From Plantibacter sp. VKM Ac-2880 (GTDB lineage Bacteria; Actinomycetota; Actinomycetes; Actinomycetales; Microbacteriaceae), in contig NZ_JADKSJ010000001.1 of NCBI RefSeq assembly GCF_015351235.1, positions 1,179,530 to 1,243,529 on the forward strand: a stretch of DNA of 64,000 nt, written 5' to 3'. A model generated the notes under the pieces. It worked only from the letters and a program-made list of their open reading frames with translations. It was not told the DNA's origin and did not search any database. The number at the start of each line of letters is the position of its first letter. Within the stretch, counting starts at the first letter, position 1. Below, in pieces: positions 16,669 through 25,486 of this stretch. Both the position numbers and the translations under genes were made by a program.

Positions 16669-18672
16669 ATGAGCTTCGACGAAGACGCCCGAACAGCGAG
16701 CGCCGCCGTGCGCGCGGACCGCGAGGCAGGTGCCGTCCACCCCGTCGCCGGACACCGTGTCCCCGTGGCCGCCGGACGGGTCCGGTTGGGCGAGGGTGAA
16801 CTCGGGGCGTGGCAGCGGCGGAACCGCCGGGCGACCGCACCGCACGCGATCGAGCAGCTCCGGCTCGCCGGCAACCTCGACAACCTCGCGAGGGTCGCCG
16901 ATCCGGAGAACGGGACGGGCGCTTTCCGAGGCCGTTACCCGTTCCTCGACACCGACGTGTTCAAGACCCTCGAGGGGCTCGCCTACCTCCTCGCGGAAGA
17001 CGGCACCGAGGACGACGTCACCCGCACGGTCCGCGACTTCTACGAGGAGGCCGTCGCCGTCATCCAGGCGGCCCAGCGTGAGGACGGCTACCTCAACTCC
17101 TACTTCCAGGCGCCCGAGATCGACAAGGAGCCGTGGGAGGACCTGGCCTGGGGGCACGAGCTGTACAACCTCGGCCACCTCATCCAGGCCGCCGTGGCCG
17201 CGCAGCGACGGCTCGGCGACGGGCGACTGTTGGACGTCGCGCGGGCGTTCGCCGATCTCGCCGTCCGGCGGTTCGGCCCGGACGGAGACCCACAGGTGTG
17301 CGGGCATCCCGAGGTGGAGATGGCGCTCGTCGAGCTGTTCCGTGAGACGGGCGAGCGGTCCTACCTCGAGCTGGCGTCCGCCTTCGTCGACCGTCGCGGC
17401 CACGGCACCGTGGAACTCCGGGTCTTCCCGGCGGAATACTTCCAGGACTCGGCGCCGCTCCGCGAGCTGGACTCCGTGACCGGCCACGCCGTGCGGATGG
17501 CCTACCTGGCCGCCGGTGCTGCGGACGTCGCGCTCGAACAGGGCGACGACGGCCTCCTCGCGGCCCTGCAGCGTCTCTGGGACGACATGGTCGAGACGAA
17601 GCTCTACTTCACCGGCGGGCTCGGGAGCCGCCACTCCGACGAGGCGATCGGCGACCGCTACGAGCTCCCCTCCGAGCGGTCCTACAGCGAGACCTGCGCC
17701 GCCATCGCGGTCATGCAGTGGTCCTGGCGGATGTACCTCGCGACGGGTTCGGCAGCCGTGCTCGACACGTTCGAGACGGTCCTCTACAACGCCTACGCCG
17801 CCGGACTCTCGGCCGACGGCAGGGCCTTCTTCTACGACAACCCGCTGCAGCGCCGCCCGGACCACCTCCAGCGCTCCGGAGCGGAGCCCGACGGTGGACT
17901 GCTCCGTCGCAGCTGGTTCGGCTGCCCGTGCTGCCCGCCGAACATCGTGCGCTGGACCGCCGAGCTCCAGGACCACCTCGCCGTGGTCACCCCGGCGGGG
18001 GTCGAGCTCGCCCAGTACACGGCGGCGACCATCGAGACCGAGCGCTTCAGCTGCACGGTCGACACCGCGTACCCGTGGGACGGCTCGGTCGTCGTCACGG
18101 TCGACGCCGCCGACGACGCCGAGGTCGAGCTCGCCTTGCGCGTGCCCGGCTGGGCGGCGGACGCCACGGTCCGCATCGCCGGGGAGACCGTGGACGCCCG
18201 ACCGGTCGACGGCTGGATGCGCCTCACCCGCCAGTGGACGGCGGGCGAGCGGGTCGAACTCGACCTCCCCATGCCGGTCAGGGCGCACGGTGCGCACCCC
18301 TCGGTCGACGCCCTCCGCGGAGCGCTGGCGTTCGCCCGCGGGCCGGTCGTCTACTGCGCCGAGCAGGAGGACGGCACGACCGACCTCGACCTGCTCCGCC
18401 TCTCGCCCGCGGACGCCGATCGCGCCGTCGTCGAGCACCGCCGCATCCTCGAGACCGAGCGGATCGACGCGGTCGCGCTCCTCCTCCCGGCCATGGCGGA
18501 CGCTCCGGCACCCGCCGTGCTCTACCCGGCGCTCACCGGCGGCCCGACGGCCGACGGAGCGACACCTCCGCCCGCCGAGCCGATGCGTGAGACCACCGCC
18601 ACCCTCATCCCCTACGCCCTGTGGGGCAACCGCGGACCAGGCGCCATGCGCGTGTGGTTCCGCGCCCGCTGA
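16669..18672 (+). CDS. GH127 beta-L-arabinofuranosidase
   Basis: A 667-aa glycoside hydrolase family 127 enzyme. Characterised members (bifidobacterial HypBA1 type, about 658 aa) release L-arabinose from beta-L-arabinofuranosides on hydroxyproline-rich plant glycoproteins. The catalytic set is intact: E325 as acid/base, 16 residues before E341 in SETC as in HypBA1, C343, and the FGCPCCPPN motif with nucleophile C421 and zinc ligand C422. ATG 16669 is chosen for its AAAGG site; there is no signal peptide, so the enzyme should act in the cytoplasm on imported material. It heads a locus with a peptide importer, proline-specific peptidases and hydroxyproline catabolism. Operator-like sequences sit in its promoter. 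Confidence 0.92.
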   Translation: MSFDEDARTASAAVRADREAGAVHPVAGHRVPVAAGRVRLGEGELGAWQRRNRRATAPHAIEQLRLAGNLDNLARVADPENGTGAFRGRYPFLDTDVFKTLEGLAYLLAEDGTEDDVTRTVRDFYEEAVAVIQAAQREDGYLNSYFQAPEIDKEPWEDLAWGHELYNLGHLIQAAVAAQRRLGDGRLLDVARAFADLAVRRFGPDGDPQVCGHPEVEMALVELFRETGERSYLELASAFVDRRGHGTVELRVFPAEYFQDSAPLRELDSVTGHAVRMAYLAAGAADVALEQGDDGLLAALQRLWDDMVETKLYFTGGLGSRHSDEAIGDRYELPSERSYSETCAAIAVMQWSWRMYLATGSAAVLDTFETVLYNAYAAGLSADGRAFFYDNPLQRRPDHLQRSGAEPDGGLLRRSWFGCPCCPPNIVRWTAELQDHLAVVTPAGVELAQYTAATIETERFSCTVDTAYPWDGSVVVTVDAADDAEVELALRVPGWAADATVRIAGETVDARPVDGWMRLTRQWTAGERVELDLPMPVRAHGAHPSVDALRGALAFARGPVVYCAEQEDGTTDLDLLRLSPADADRAVVEHRRILETERIDAVALLLPAMADAPAPAVLYPALTGGPTADGATPPPAEPMRETTATLIPYALWGNRGPGAMRVWFRAR

Positions 18673-18755
18673 GCCCCCCCCGACCCGTTCCCCTCGCACC
18701 GCTCCACCCTCTCCATCCGCGGGCATCCGCCCGATCCACACGAAAGCAGAGCGTC

Positions 18756-20450
18756 ATGAAGCAACGATTCTCCATCCCCGCCCTCGCGGCGGCGGCCGTC
18801 CTCCTCCTTGCGGGGTGTACCTCCGCGGGCTCGGGCTCGGGAGGTGACGGCCCCTCCAGCACCCCGGTCAAGGGTGGCACCGTCGACGTCCTCCTGAACG
18901 CGGACTTCTCCCACCTCGACCCGGTCCAGGGCTTCGACGGCGGCGTGAACAACTTCTACCGCCTCATCTACCGCACGTTGACGACGCAGTCCACGGGCGA
19001 AGGGGCCAAGGGCACCGAGATGGTCCCCGACCTCGCGACCGACCTCGGTACCGTGAGCGACGACGGTCTCCAGTGGACCTTCACGCTGAAGGACGACCTC
19101 AAGTTCGAGGACGGCACCCCCATCACGAGCGCCGACGTCAAGTTCGGCGTCGAGCGCTCCTTCGACCCGGCCATCGCCGTCGGTTCGCCCTACGCCCGCC
19201 TCACCATCGCCGGCGCGGACACGTACGAGGGTCCGTACATCACCGGTGACCTGCCGTCCATCCAGACGCCGGACGACAAGACCATCGTCTTCACCCTCAA
19301 GGAGCCCTTCGCCGACTTCGCGAGCGTCGTGGGGCAGAACAGTTTCGTGCCGTTCCCGGCCGACACCGAGCGGGTGACGACGACGAGCCTCGACAAGATG
19401 CCGATCTCCTCCGGCCCGTACAAGGTCGAGAGCTACGAGCGCGGTTCGCAGCTGAAGCTCGTCCGCAACGACGAGTGGGACGCGAAGACGGACGACGTCC
19501 GCAAGGCCTACCCCGACGGCTTCGACTTCACCTTCGGGCTCGACGCCTCGACCATCGATGAGCGCATGATCGCCGGCCAGGGTGACGACGCGAACGCGAT
19601 CGCCGGTTCCGTGCAGGCGGCCTCCATCTCCCGGATCCAGACGCCCGCACTGAAGGCGCGCACCATCTCCGGCCTCCAGGGCTGCACCACGTACATGGGC
19701 TTGAACACCACGAAGCCCAACATGGACAACCCGCTCGTCCGCCAGGCCATCGCCTACGCCATCGACCGCGAGTCGGTGAAGGACGCTTCGGGTGGTTCGC
19801 AGCTCGCGGACATCGCGACCACCATGCTGCCCCCGACCGTCGCCGGTCAGACCGACTTCGACCTCTACCCGAGCAAGGGCAACGCCGGCGACCCGGAGAA
19901 GGCCAAGGAACTCCTCGCCGAGGCCGGCCTCCCCGACGGCTTCTCCTTCACCCTCGACATCCGCAGCCAGCCCAAGATGCAGGCCCAGGCCGAGGCGGTG
20001 CAGCAGGCGCTCGCGAAGGCGGGCATCACGGTGAACTTCAACCTCATCGACACCTCGACCTACTACGAGGTCATCGGCACGACGTCGCAGCAGAACGACG
20101 CCGCCATCACCGGCTGGTGCCCGGACTGGGCCTCGGGCTCGACCTTCCTGCCGCCGCTGTTCGACGGCTCGCAGATCTTCCCGAAGGGCAACTCGAACAT
20201 CGCCCAGCTGAACGACCCGGCCGTCAACGAGCGCATCGCCGAGATCCGTGCGATGACCGACACCGACGAGGCGAACGCCGCCTGGGGTGCCCTCGACGAG
20301 CAGATCCAGAAGCTCGTCCCGACCGTGCCGCTGCTCTTCGAGAAGACGGTCATGGTCGTCGGCGCCAACGTCGCCGGTGCGTACTCCCACGCCGGCTACT
20401 CCGGCGGCATCGACTACGTGTCCGTCGGCCTGTCCTCGGCCGGCAAGTAG
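18756..20450 (+). CDS. Peptide ABC transporter substrate-binding lipoprotein
   Basis: A 564-aa family 5 solute-binding protein (Dpp/Opp type). MKQRFSIPALAAAAVLLLAG leads to the lipobox Cys at residue 21, so it is anchored to the outer face of the membrane. The mature protein begins with a Ser/Gly linker and contains the family pattern VPDLATDLGTVSDDGLQWTF, FEDGTPITSADVKFGVERSF and DNPLVRQAIAYAIDRESV. It would capture peptides for the permeases that follow. The context (GH127, proline peptidases, hydroxyproline genes) suggests proline- or hydroxyproline-containing, possibly arabinosylated, peptides; binding specificity itself cannot be read. ATG 18756 is chosen because the signal peptide starts there. 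Confidence 0.9.
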   Translation: MKQRFSIPALAAAAVLLLAGCTSAGSGSGGDGPSSTPVKGGTVDVLLNADFSHLDPVQGFDGGVNNFYRLIYRTLTTQSTGEGAKGTEMVPDLATDLGTVSDDGLQWTFTLKDDLKFEDGTPITSADVKFGVERSFDPAIAVGSPYARLTIAGADTYEGPYITGDLPSIQTPDDKTIVFTLKEPFADFASVVGQNSFVPFPADTERVTTTSLDKMPISSGPYKVESYERGSQLKLVRNDEWDAKTDDVRKAYPDGFDFTFGLDASTIDERMIAGQGDDANAIAGSVQAASISRIQTPALKARTISGLQGCTTYMGLNTTKPNMDNPLVRQAIAYAIDRESVKDASGGSQLADIATTMLPPTVAGQTDFDLYPSKGNAGDPEKAKELLAEAGLPDGFSFTLDIRSQPKMQAQAEAVQQALAKAGITVNFNLIDTSTYYEVIGTTSQQNDAAITGWCPDWASGSTFLPPLFDGSQIFPKGNSNIAQLNDPAVNERIAEIRAMTDTDEANAAWGALDEQIQKLVPTVPLLFEKTVMVVGANVAGAYSHAGYSGGIDYVSVGLSSAGK

Positions 20451-20471
20451 TCGGAAGGCCGGTAGCCGCAG

Positions 20472-21431
20472 ATGTCGTCGTCCGTTCCCAGTGAGCTGAC
20501 CACCGTCGCCGAGGAGGTGGGTGCGCCGGCCGGTGCGCCCACCCCCGCGCGGCGGGTGATCGCCACCCTCCGCAAGAGCCCCCCGGTGCTGCTCAGCGTC
20601 ACGTTCATCGTGCTCGTCGTGCTGCTCGCGATCCTCGCCCCGCTGATCACCGCGATCAGCGGCTGGGGTCCGTACACCTTCGACAAGTCGGCGGTGGACT
20701 CCGACCTCGGCGGCGTGCCGATCGGTGCGCTCGGCGGGATGTCCGGCGAGCACTGGTTCGGGGTGGAACCCGGGAACGGACGCGACATCTTCGCGCGCAT
20801 CGCCTTCGGTGCGCAGGTGTCGCTGTCGATCGCCGTCTCGGCGACGATCGTCACGACCGTGCTCGGCGTCGTGCTCGGCATGCTCGCCGGCTTCTACGGC
20901 GGGTGGGTCGACCAGGTCGTCTCCCGCGTCATGGACTTCCTCATGGCGTTCCCGTCGCTCATCTTCATGATCGCGCTCCTGTCGGCCCTGCCCGCGGGCA
21001 ACCGGCCGGTCCTCCTGGTCGTGGTGCTGAGCATCTTCGGCTGGCCGTACACGGCCCGCGTGGTGCGCGGCCAGGCGATGTCGCTGCGGACGAGCGAGTT
21101 CGTCGAGTCGGCGCGTGCCTCGGGTGCCGGCGGCATCCGCATCGTGTTCCGCGAGATCCTGCCGAACCTCCGTGGCACCATCATCGTCCTGGCCACGCTC
21201 GCCGTTCCTGGCTTCATCGGCACGGAGGCCGGACTGTCCTTCCTCGGCGTCGGCGTCACCCCGCCCACACCGAGCTGGGGTCAGATGATCGCCAGCGCGG
21301 TCGGGTGGTACGCGGTCGACCCGATGTACTTCCTCATCCCCGGCACCTTCCTGTTCCTCACCGTGCTGTCGTTCACCGTGCTCGGCGACCACCTGCGCAA
21401 GGCCCTCGACTCGGGAGACGCCGCCTCATGA
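20472..21431 (+). CDS. Peptide ABC transporter permease, DppC type
   Basis: A 319-aa inner membrane permease of the DppC/OppC family. A short cytoplasmic N-terminus is followed by the first helix (LSVTFIVLVVLLAILAPLI), an external loop with the DppC-type sequence HWFGVEPGNGRDIFARIAFG, and five more helices. The EAA-like coupling loop is EFVESARASGAGGIRIVFREILPN. The gene order is C before B, the reverse of the usual dppBC. The downstream permease ATG overlaps its stop (ATGA). With DppB it forms the translocation channel of the peptide importer. Confidence 0.9.
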   Translation: MSSSVPSELTTVAEEVGAPAGAPTPARRVIATLRKSPPVLLSVTFIVLVVLLAILAPLITAISGWGPYTFDKSAVDSDLGGVPIGALGGMSGEHWFGVEPGNGRDIFARIAFGAQVSLSIAVSATIVTTVLGVVLGMLAGFYGGWVDQVVSRVMDFLMAFPSLIFMIALLSALPAGNRPVLLVVVLSIFGWPYTARVVRGQAMSLRTSEFVESARASGAGGIRIVFREILPNLRGTIIVLATLAVPGFIGTEAGLSFLGVGVTPPTPSWGQMIASAVGWYAVDPMYFLIPGTFLFLTVLSFTVLGDHLRKALDSGDAAS

Positions 21432-22423
21432 CCCTCTACCTCCTGCGTCGCATCGCCTCGGCGATCGGCATCCTCCTGCTCATCAGCCTCTTCACGTACA
21501 TGATCTTCTTCTTGCTTTCGCCGGACCCGGCGGTGCAGATCTGCGGGAAGACCTGCACGCCAGACCGCATCGACCAGATCCGTGCGCAGCTCGGGCTCGA
21601 CCAGCCGTTCTGGCAGCAGTACCTCGAGTTCCTCCGGGGCCTCGTCATGGGCCGGAGCTACGGCGAAGGGGCGTCGGCGGTCTCCTGCGCGGCACCCTGC
21701 CTCGGTTTCAGCTTCCAGACCAACGAGTCGGTCATGGACATGATCGTCGCGCGCTTCCCCGTGACCGTGACCGTAGCCGTCGGCGCCGCGGTGCTCTGGC
21801 TGCTCGTCGGCGTCAGCGGCGGCCTGCTCAGCGCGGTCAAGCAGGGCACCGGCTGGGACCGCGGGGCGATGATGGTCGCCCTCGCCGGTATCAGCCTCCC
21901 GAACTACTTCCTCGCGCTCCTGCTGCAGTACGTCCTCGTGGTGCAACTGCAGATCCTGCCGTTCCCGCAGGCGGTCCCGTTCGCCGAGGACCCCGTGCGC
22001 TGGTTCCAGAACTACCTGATGCCGTGGATCGTGCTCGCCCTCGGCTACGCGTCGATGTACGCGAGGCTGGTCCGCGCCAACGTCATCGACACGCTCGGTG
22101 AGAACTTCATGCGGACCGCCCGCGCGAAGGGCCTGCCGGCGCCGCTGATCCTGCGTCGCCACGCCCTGCGACCGGCGCTCACCCCCGTCGTCACCCTGTT
22201 CGGCATGGACTTCGCCGGACTCCTCGGCGGCGCGCTCATCACCGAGACGGTCTTCGGCCTGAACGGCGTCGGCAAGTTGGCCGCCGACTCGATCGCCAAG
22301 AACGACCAGCCCGTGATCATGGGCGTCACCCTCCTGGCGGCGTTCTTCGTCGTCATCGGCAACGTGGTGGTCGACGTCGTGTACACGGTCCTCGACCCGA
22401 GAGTGAGAGTGAAGAGCGCATGA
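21428..22423 (+). CDS. Peptide ABC transporter permease, DppB type
   Basis: A 331-aa permease of the DppB/OppB family. MTLYLLRRIASAIGILLLIS is the standard N-terminus, DRIDQIRAQLGLDQPFWQQY is the family periplasmic signature, and the coupling loop is NFMRTARAKGLPAPLILRRHALRPAL. Six helices are visible. An insertion with two cysteines (SAVSCAAPCLGF) and a further pair (QICGKTCTP) lies in the external loop, which is somewhat larger than usual and could form disulfides. Start and stop overlap its neighbours by 4 nt at both ends, so it is tightly coupled in the operon. Confidence 0.9.
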   Translation: MTLYLLRRIASAIGILLLISLFTYMIFFLLSPDPAVQICGKTCTPDRIDQIRAQLGLDQPFWQQYLEFLRGLVMGRSYGEGASAVSCAAPCLGFSFQTNESVMDMIVARFPVTVTVAVGAAVLWLLVGVSGGLLSAVKQGTGWDRGAMMVALAGISLPNYFLALLLQYVLVVQLQILPFPQAVPFAEDPVRWFQNYLMPWIVLALGYASMYARLVRANVIDTLGENFMRTARAKGLPAPLILRRHALRPALTPVVTLFGMDFAGLLGGALITETVFGLNGVGKLAADSIAKNDQPVIMGVTLLAAFFVVIGNVVVDVVYTVLDPRVRVKSA

Positions 22424-23301
22424 GCCCCACCGTCACCAGGACCATCTCCCTGCCCGTCCCCGGGGCGTCACTGCTCGAGGTCGACGACCTCACGGTCACG
22501 TTCCCCACCACGGCCGGCGACGTCGACGTGGTGCGGAAGGCGTCGTTCTCCGTCCAACACGGGCAGACGCTCGGCATCGTGGGCGAGTCCGGCTCCGGCA
22601 AGTCGATGACGTCGCTCGCCATCATGGGCCTGCTCCCGAGCGGTGGCCGGACGACCGGCAGCGTCCGGCTGAGCGGACACGAACTCGTCGGACGGAGCGA
22701 CCGTGAGATGCGTCGCGTCCGCGGCGACCGGATCGCGATGGTCTTCCAGGACCCGCTCTCCTCGCTCAACCCGTACTACACGGTCGGGCTGCAGATCGAG
22801 GAGGCGTACCGCGCCCACCGCGGTGGGTCGCGGAAGGCCGCCAGAGCCGTCACGATCGACGCGCTCGAGCGCGTGCGCATCGCCGACGCCGCCAGACGCG
22901 TCGACCACTACCCGCACCAGTTCTCCGGCGGCATGCGGCAGCGCATCATGATCGCGATGGCGCTGTGCCTCGAACCCGACCTCCTCATCGCCGACGAGCC
23001 GACGACCGCCCTCGACGTCACCGTCCAGGCCCAGATCCTCGAGCTGCTCTCCGAGCTGCAACGGGAGACCGGCGCCGGGATGATCTTCATCACCCACGAC
23101 CTGGCCGTGGTCAGCCAGGTCGCCGACGACGTGCTCGTCATGCGCGGCGGCGACCCGGTGGAGACGGGCAGTGCGGAGGAGATCTTCTCCCACCCCAGGG
23201 AGCCGTACACCCGCGCCCTCCTCGACGCCCTCCCGCGGATCGACGACGCGTTCACCGAACGGCCCGCGAGGACCACCACCACCGGAGAGGCACGAGCATG
23301 A
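22420..23301 (+). CDS. Peptide ABC transporter ATPase, DppD type
   Basis: A 293-aa ATP-binding subunit of the Opp/Dpp importer. Walker A is [10 protein letters not shown], the Q-loop [14 protein letters not shown], the signature FSGGMRQR, Walker [13 protein letters not shown] and the switch His is in FITHDLAVV. The C-terminal oligopeptide-transporter extension ([18 protein letters not shown]) is present, though it lacks the cysteine cluster of some family members. It overlaps DppB and DppF by 4 nt each. It pairs with the DppF-type ATPase to power uptake. Confidence 0.92.
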   Translation: MSPTVTRTISLPVPGASLLEVDDLTVTFPTTAGDVDVVRKASFSVQHGQTLGIVGESGSGKSMTSLAIMGLLPSGGRTTGSVRLSGHELVGRSDREMRRVRGDRIAMVFQDPLSSLNPYYTVGLQIEEAYRAHRGGSRKAARAVTIDALERVRIADAARRVDHYPHQFSGGMRQRIMIAMALCLEPDLLIADEPTTALDVTVQAQILELLSELQRETGAGMIFITHDLAVVSQVADDVLVMRGGDPVETGSAEEIFSHPREPYTRALLDALPRIDDAFTERPARTTTTGEARA

Positions 23302-24176
23302 ACGACACGGGGGTGCTCCTCCGCGCCGAGGGGCTCACGAAGGACTTCACGACGAAGGGCGACGGAGCGATCCGCGCACGGACGACCCGGTTCCGTGCCG
23401 TGGACGACGTCGGGTTCTCGGTGCGCGCCGGCGAGACGCTCGGCATCGTCGGCGAGTCGGGCAGCGGCAAGTCCACGACCGCCCGCATGATCGCGAAGCT
23501 CATCGAGCCGACCGCCGGCACCATCACCTTCGACGGCGAGGACGTCACCACGGCCAAGGGGCCGGCGCTCGCCGCCTTCCGCACGAAGGTGCAGGTCGTC
23601 TTCCAGGACCCGTTCTCCTCGCTGAACCCGCGGCACACCGTCGAACGGATCGTGTCCGCGCCACTCGACTACCAGGGCATCACGCCGAAGCAGGGCAAAC
23701 GCGCGCTCGTGCGGGACCTCCTCGACCGGGTCGGCCTCAACCCCGACCACCTCCAGCGCTACCCACGGCAGTTCTCCGGCGGGCAGGCCCAGCGCATCGG
23801 GATCGCCCGGGCGCTCGCCGTGTCCCCGAAGCTCGTCATCTGCGACGAGGCGGTCTCGGCGCTCGACGTCTCGGTGCAGGCGCGCATCATCGACCTGCTC
23901 CGCGACCTGCAGGCCGAACGCGGGCTCAGCTACCTCTTCATCGCCCACGACCTCGCCGTCGTGCGGCAGATCGCCCACGACGTCGCCGTGATGCACCGGG
24001 GTCGGGTCGTGGAGCAGGGGAGTCGCGAGGCGATCTTCGACGACCCGCAGGACGAGTACACGAAGACCCTGCTCGCCGCCGTGCCCACGATCGACCCGAG
24101 CTGGGAGGCCGCGCGTGCCACCATGCTCGAACAGGAGCGGACGTCCACAGGCGCCGCCGGAAGGACCGACGCATGA
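23298..24176 (+). CDS. Peptide ABC transporter ATPase, DppF type
   Basis: A 292-aa second ATPase of the peptide importer. It has Walker [12 protein letters not shown]-loop [14 protein letters not shown], signature [15 protein letters not shown], Walker [13 protein letters not shown] and switch region FIAHDLAVV. The OppF-type ending [22 protein letters not shown] is present. The start is ATG 23298, in the ATGA overlap with DppD. The gene overlaps the downstream prolyl aminopeptidase by 4 nt, which places transport and peptide cleavage in one transcript. Confidence 0.92.
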   Translation: MNDTGVLLRAEGLTKDFTTKGDGAIRARTTRFRAVDDVGFSVRAGETLGIVGESGSGKSTTARMIAKLIEPTAGTITFDGEDVTTAKGPALAAFRTKVQVVFQDPFSSLNPRHTVERIVSAPLDYQGITPKQGKRALVRDLLDRVGLNPDHLQRYPRQFSGGQAQRIGIARALAVSPKLVICDEAVSALDVSVQARIIDLLRDLQAERGLSYLFIAHDLAVVRQIAHDVAVMHRGRVVEQGSREAIFDDPQDEYTKTLLAAVPTIDPSWEAARATMLEQERTSTGAAGRTDA

Positions 24177-25486
24177 CCCACCGCACCACCACCTCCCTGC
24201 TCCCCGGGATCGCGGTCACCGACCACACCGTGGATGTCCCGCTCGACTGGCGGAACCCGGACGACGGGCGGACCATCTCGCTGTTCGCGCGCGAGCTGGT
24301 CGACCCCGTCCGGCGCAAGGAGGAGCTGCCCGTCCTGGTCTTCCTCCAGGGCGGTCCAGGAGGCAAGGGCCCACGACCGGTGTCGCGCGACGGTTGGATC
24401 GCGGAGGCGCTCCGCTCCCACCGCGTCCTCCTGCTCGACCAGCGCGGCACCGGCCGAAGCACCAGGATCGACGGTCGGGCCATCGCGGCCATCGGCGACG
24501 CGACCGAGCAGGCCGCGTACCTCGAACGCTTCCGGGCGGACTCCATCATCGATGACGCCGAGTACCTGCGCCGCACCGTCTTCGGTGGCCGACGGTGGTC
24601 GACGCTCGGGCAGAGCTACGGCGGCTTCCTCACCCTCACCTACCTCTCCCGCGCCCCCGAGGCGTTGGCCGGCTGCTACGTCACCGGCGGCCTCGCGAGT
24701 GTCCACCCCTCCGCCGCCGAGGTGTATCGGCGCACCTACCCGCGCACCGAGCGGAAGAACCTGGCGTTCGCCGAGCGCTACCCGCAGGATGTCGACACCG
24801 TCTCCCGCATCGCCGACCGACTCGCCGAGGATGAGGTGCTCCTGCCCGACGGCGACCGACTGACCGTCCGCCGCTTCCAGAACCTCGGGATCGACTTCGG
24901 GATGAAGCCTGGCTACGAGCGGCTGCACTGGCTCCTCGACGAGGCGTTCGACGCCGGTGACCGCCTGAGCGACACCTTCCTCGCCCAGGTCTGGGGGAGG
25001 ACCTCCTACGTCGACAACCCGCTCTTCATCGCCCTGCAGGAGAGCATCTACGGCTCGGCGGGCTTCGGAGCCACCGCATGGGCGGCTCAGACCGAACGCG
25101 ACGCACGGCCCGCCTTCGCAGAGACGGCCAGACCGCTCCGCTTCACCGGCGAGATGGTCTACCCGTGGATGTTCGAGGAGATCCGCGCGCTCCGTCCGTT
25201 CCGCGACGCCGTGGAGCTGCTGGCGGCCAAGACGGATTGGGATCCGCTGTACGAACCGGACACGCTGCGTGCGAGCGCGGTACCCGTGGCTGCGGCCGTG
25301 TACTACGACGACATGTACGTCGACGCCCAGCTGCAGCTGGAGACGGTCGACGCCGTGGGCGGGGCGACCGCCTGGGTCACGAACGAGTACGAGCACGACG
25401 GGATCCAGGACGCCGCGGTCGTGCGGCGCCTGTTCGCGATGGTGGACGAGCGCGGCGGACGTCGCGATGACGAGGAGCACGCATGA
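24173..25486 (+). CDS. Prolyl aminopeptidase (S33 alpha/beta hydrolase)
   Basis: A 437-aa alpha/beta hydrolase of the proline iminopeptidase group, which removes N-terminal proline from peptides. The oxyanion region is [13 protein letters not shown] (HGGPG type, here QGGPGG), followed by [12 protein letters not shown] and the nucleophile elbow LGQSYGGF with S148. A late His is in YEHDGIQD. The length and a large cap domain match PIP of the about 430-aa class found in Actinobacteria. There is no signal peptide, so it acts in the cytoplasm on imported peptides. ATGA overlaps link it to the transporter upstream and pepP downstream; substrates may include N-terminal hydroxyproline, by inference. 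Confidence 0.88.
   Translation: MTHRTTTSLLPGIAVTDHTVDVPLDWRNPDDGRTISLFARELVDPVRRKEELPVLVFLQGGPGGKGPRPVSRDGWIAEALRSHRVLLLDQRGTGRSTRIDGRAIAAIGDATEQAAYLERFRADSIIDDAEYLRRTVFGGRRWSTLGQSYGGFLTLTYLSRAPEALAGCYVTGGLASVHPSAAEVYRRTYPRTERKNLAFAERYPQDVDTVSRIADRLAEDEVLLPDGDRLTVRRFQNLGIDFGMKPGYERLHWLLDEAFDAGDRLSDTFLAQVWGRTSYVDNPLFIALQESIYGSAGFGATAWAAQTERDARPAFAETARPLRFTGEMVYPWMFEEIRALRPFRDAVELLAAKTDWDPLYEPDTLRASAVPVAAAVYYDDMYVDAQLQLETVDAVGGATAWVTNEYEHDGIQDAAVVRRLFAMVDERGGRRDDEEHA

Noticed and set aside
18612-21392. A 926-codon open frame opposite the binding protein and permease genes
   Set aside because: It crosses several genes whose real frames have signal peptide, lipobox and family motifs; it is a codon-bias shadow.
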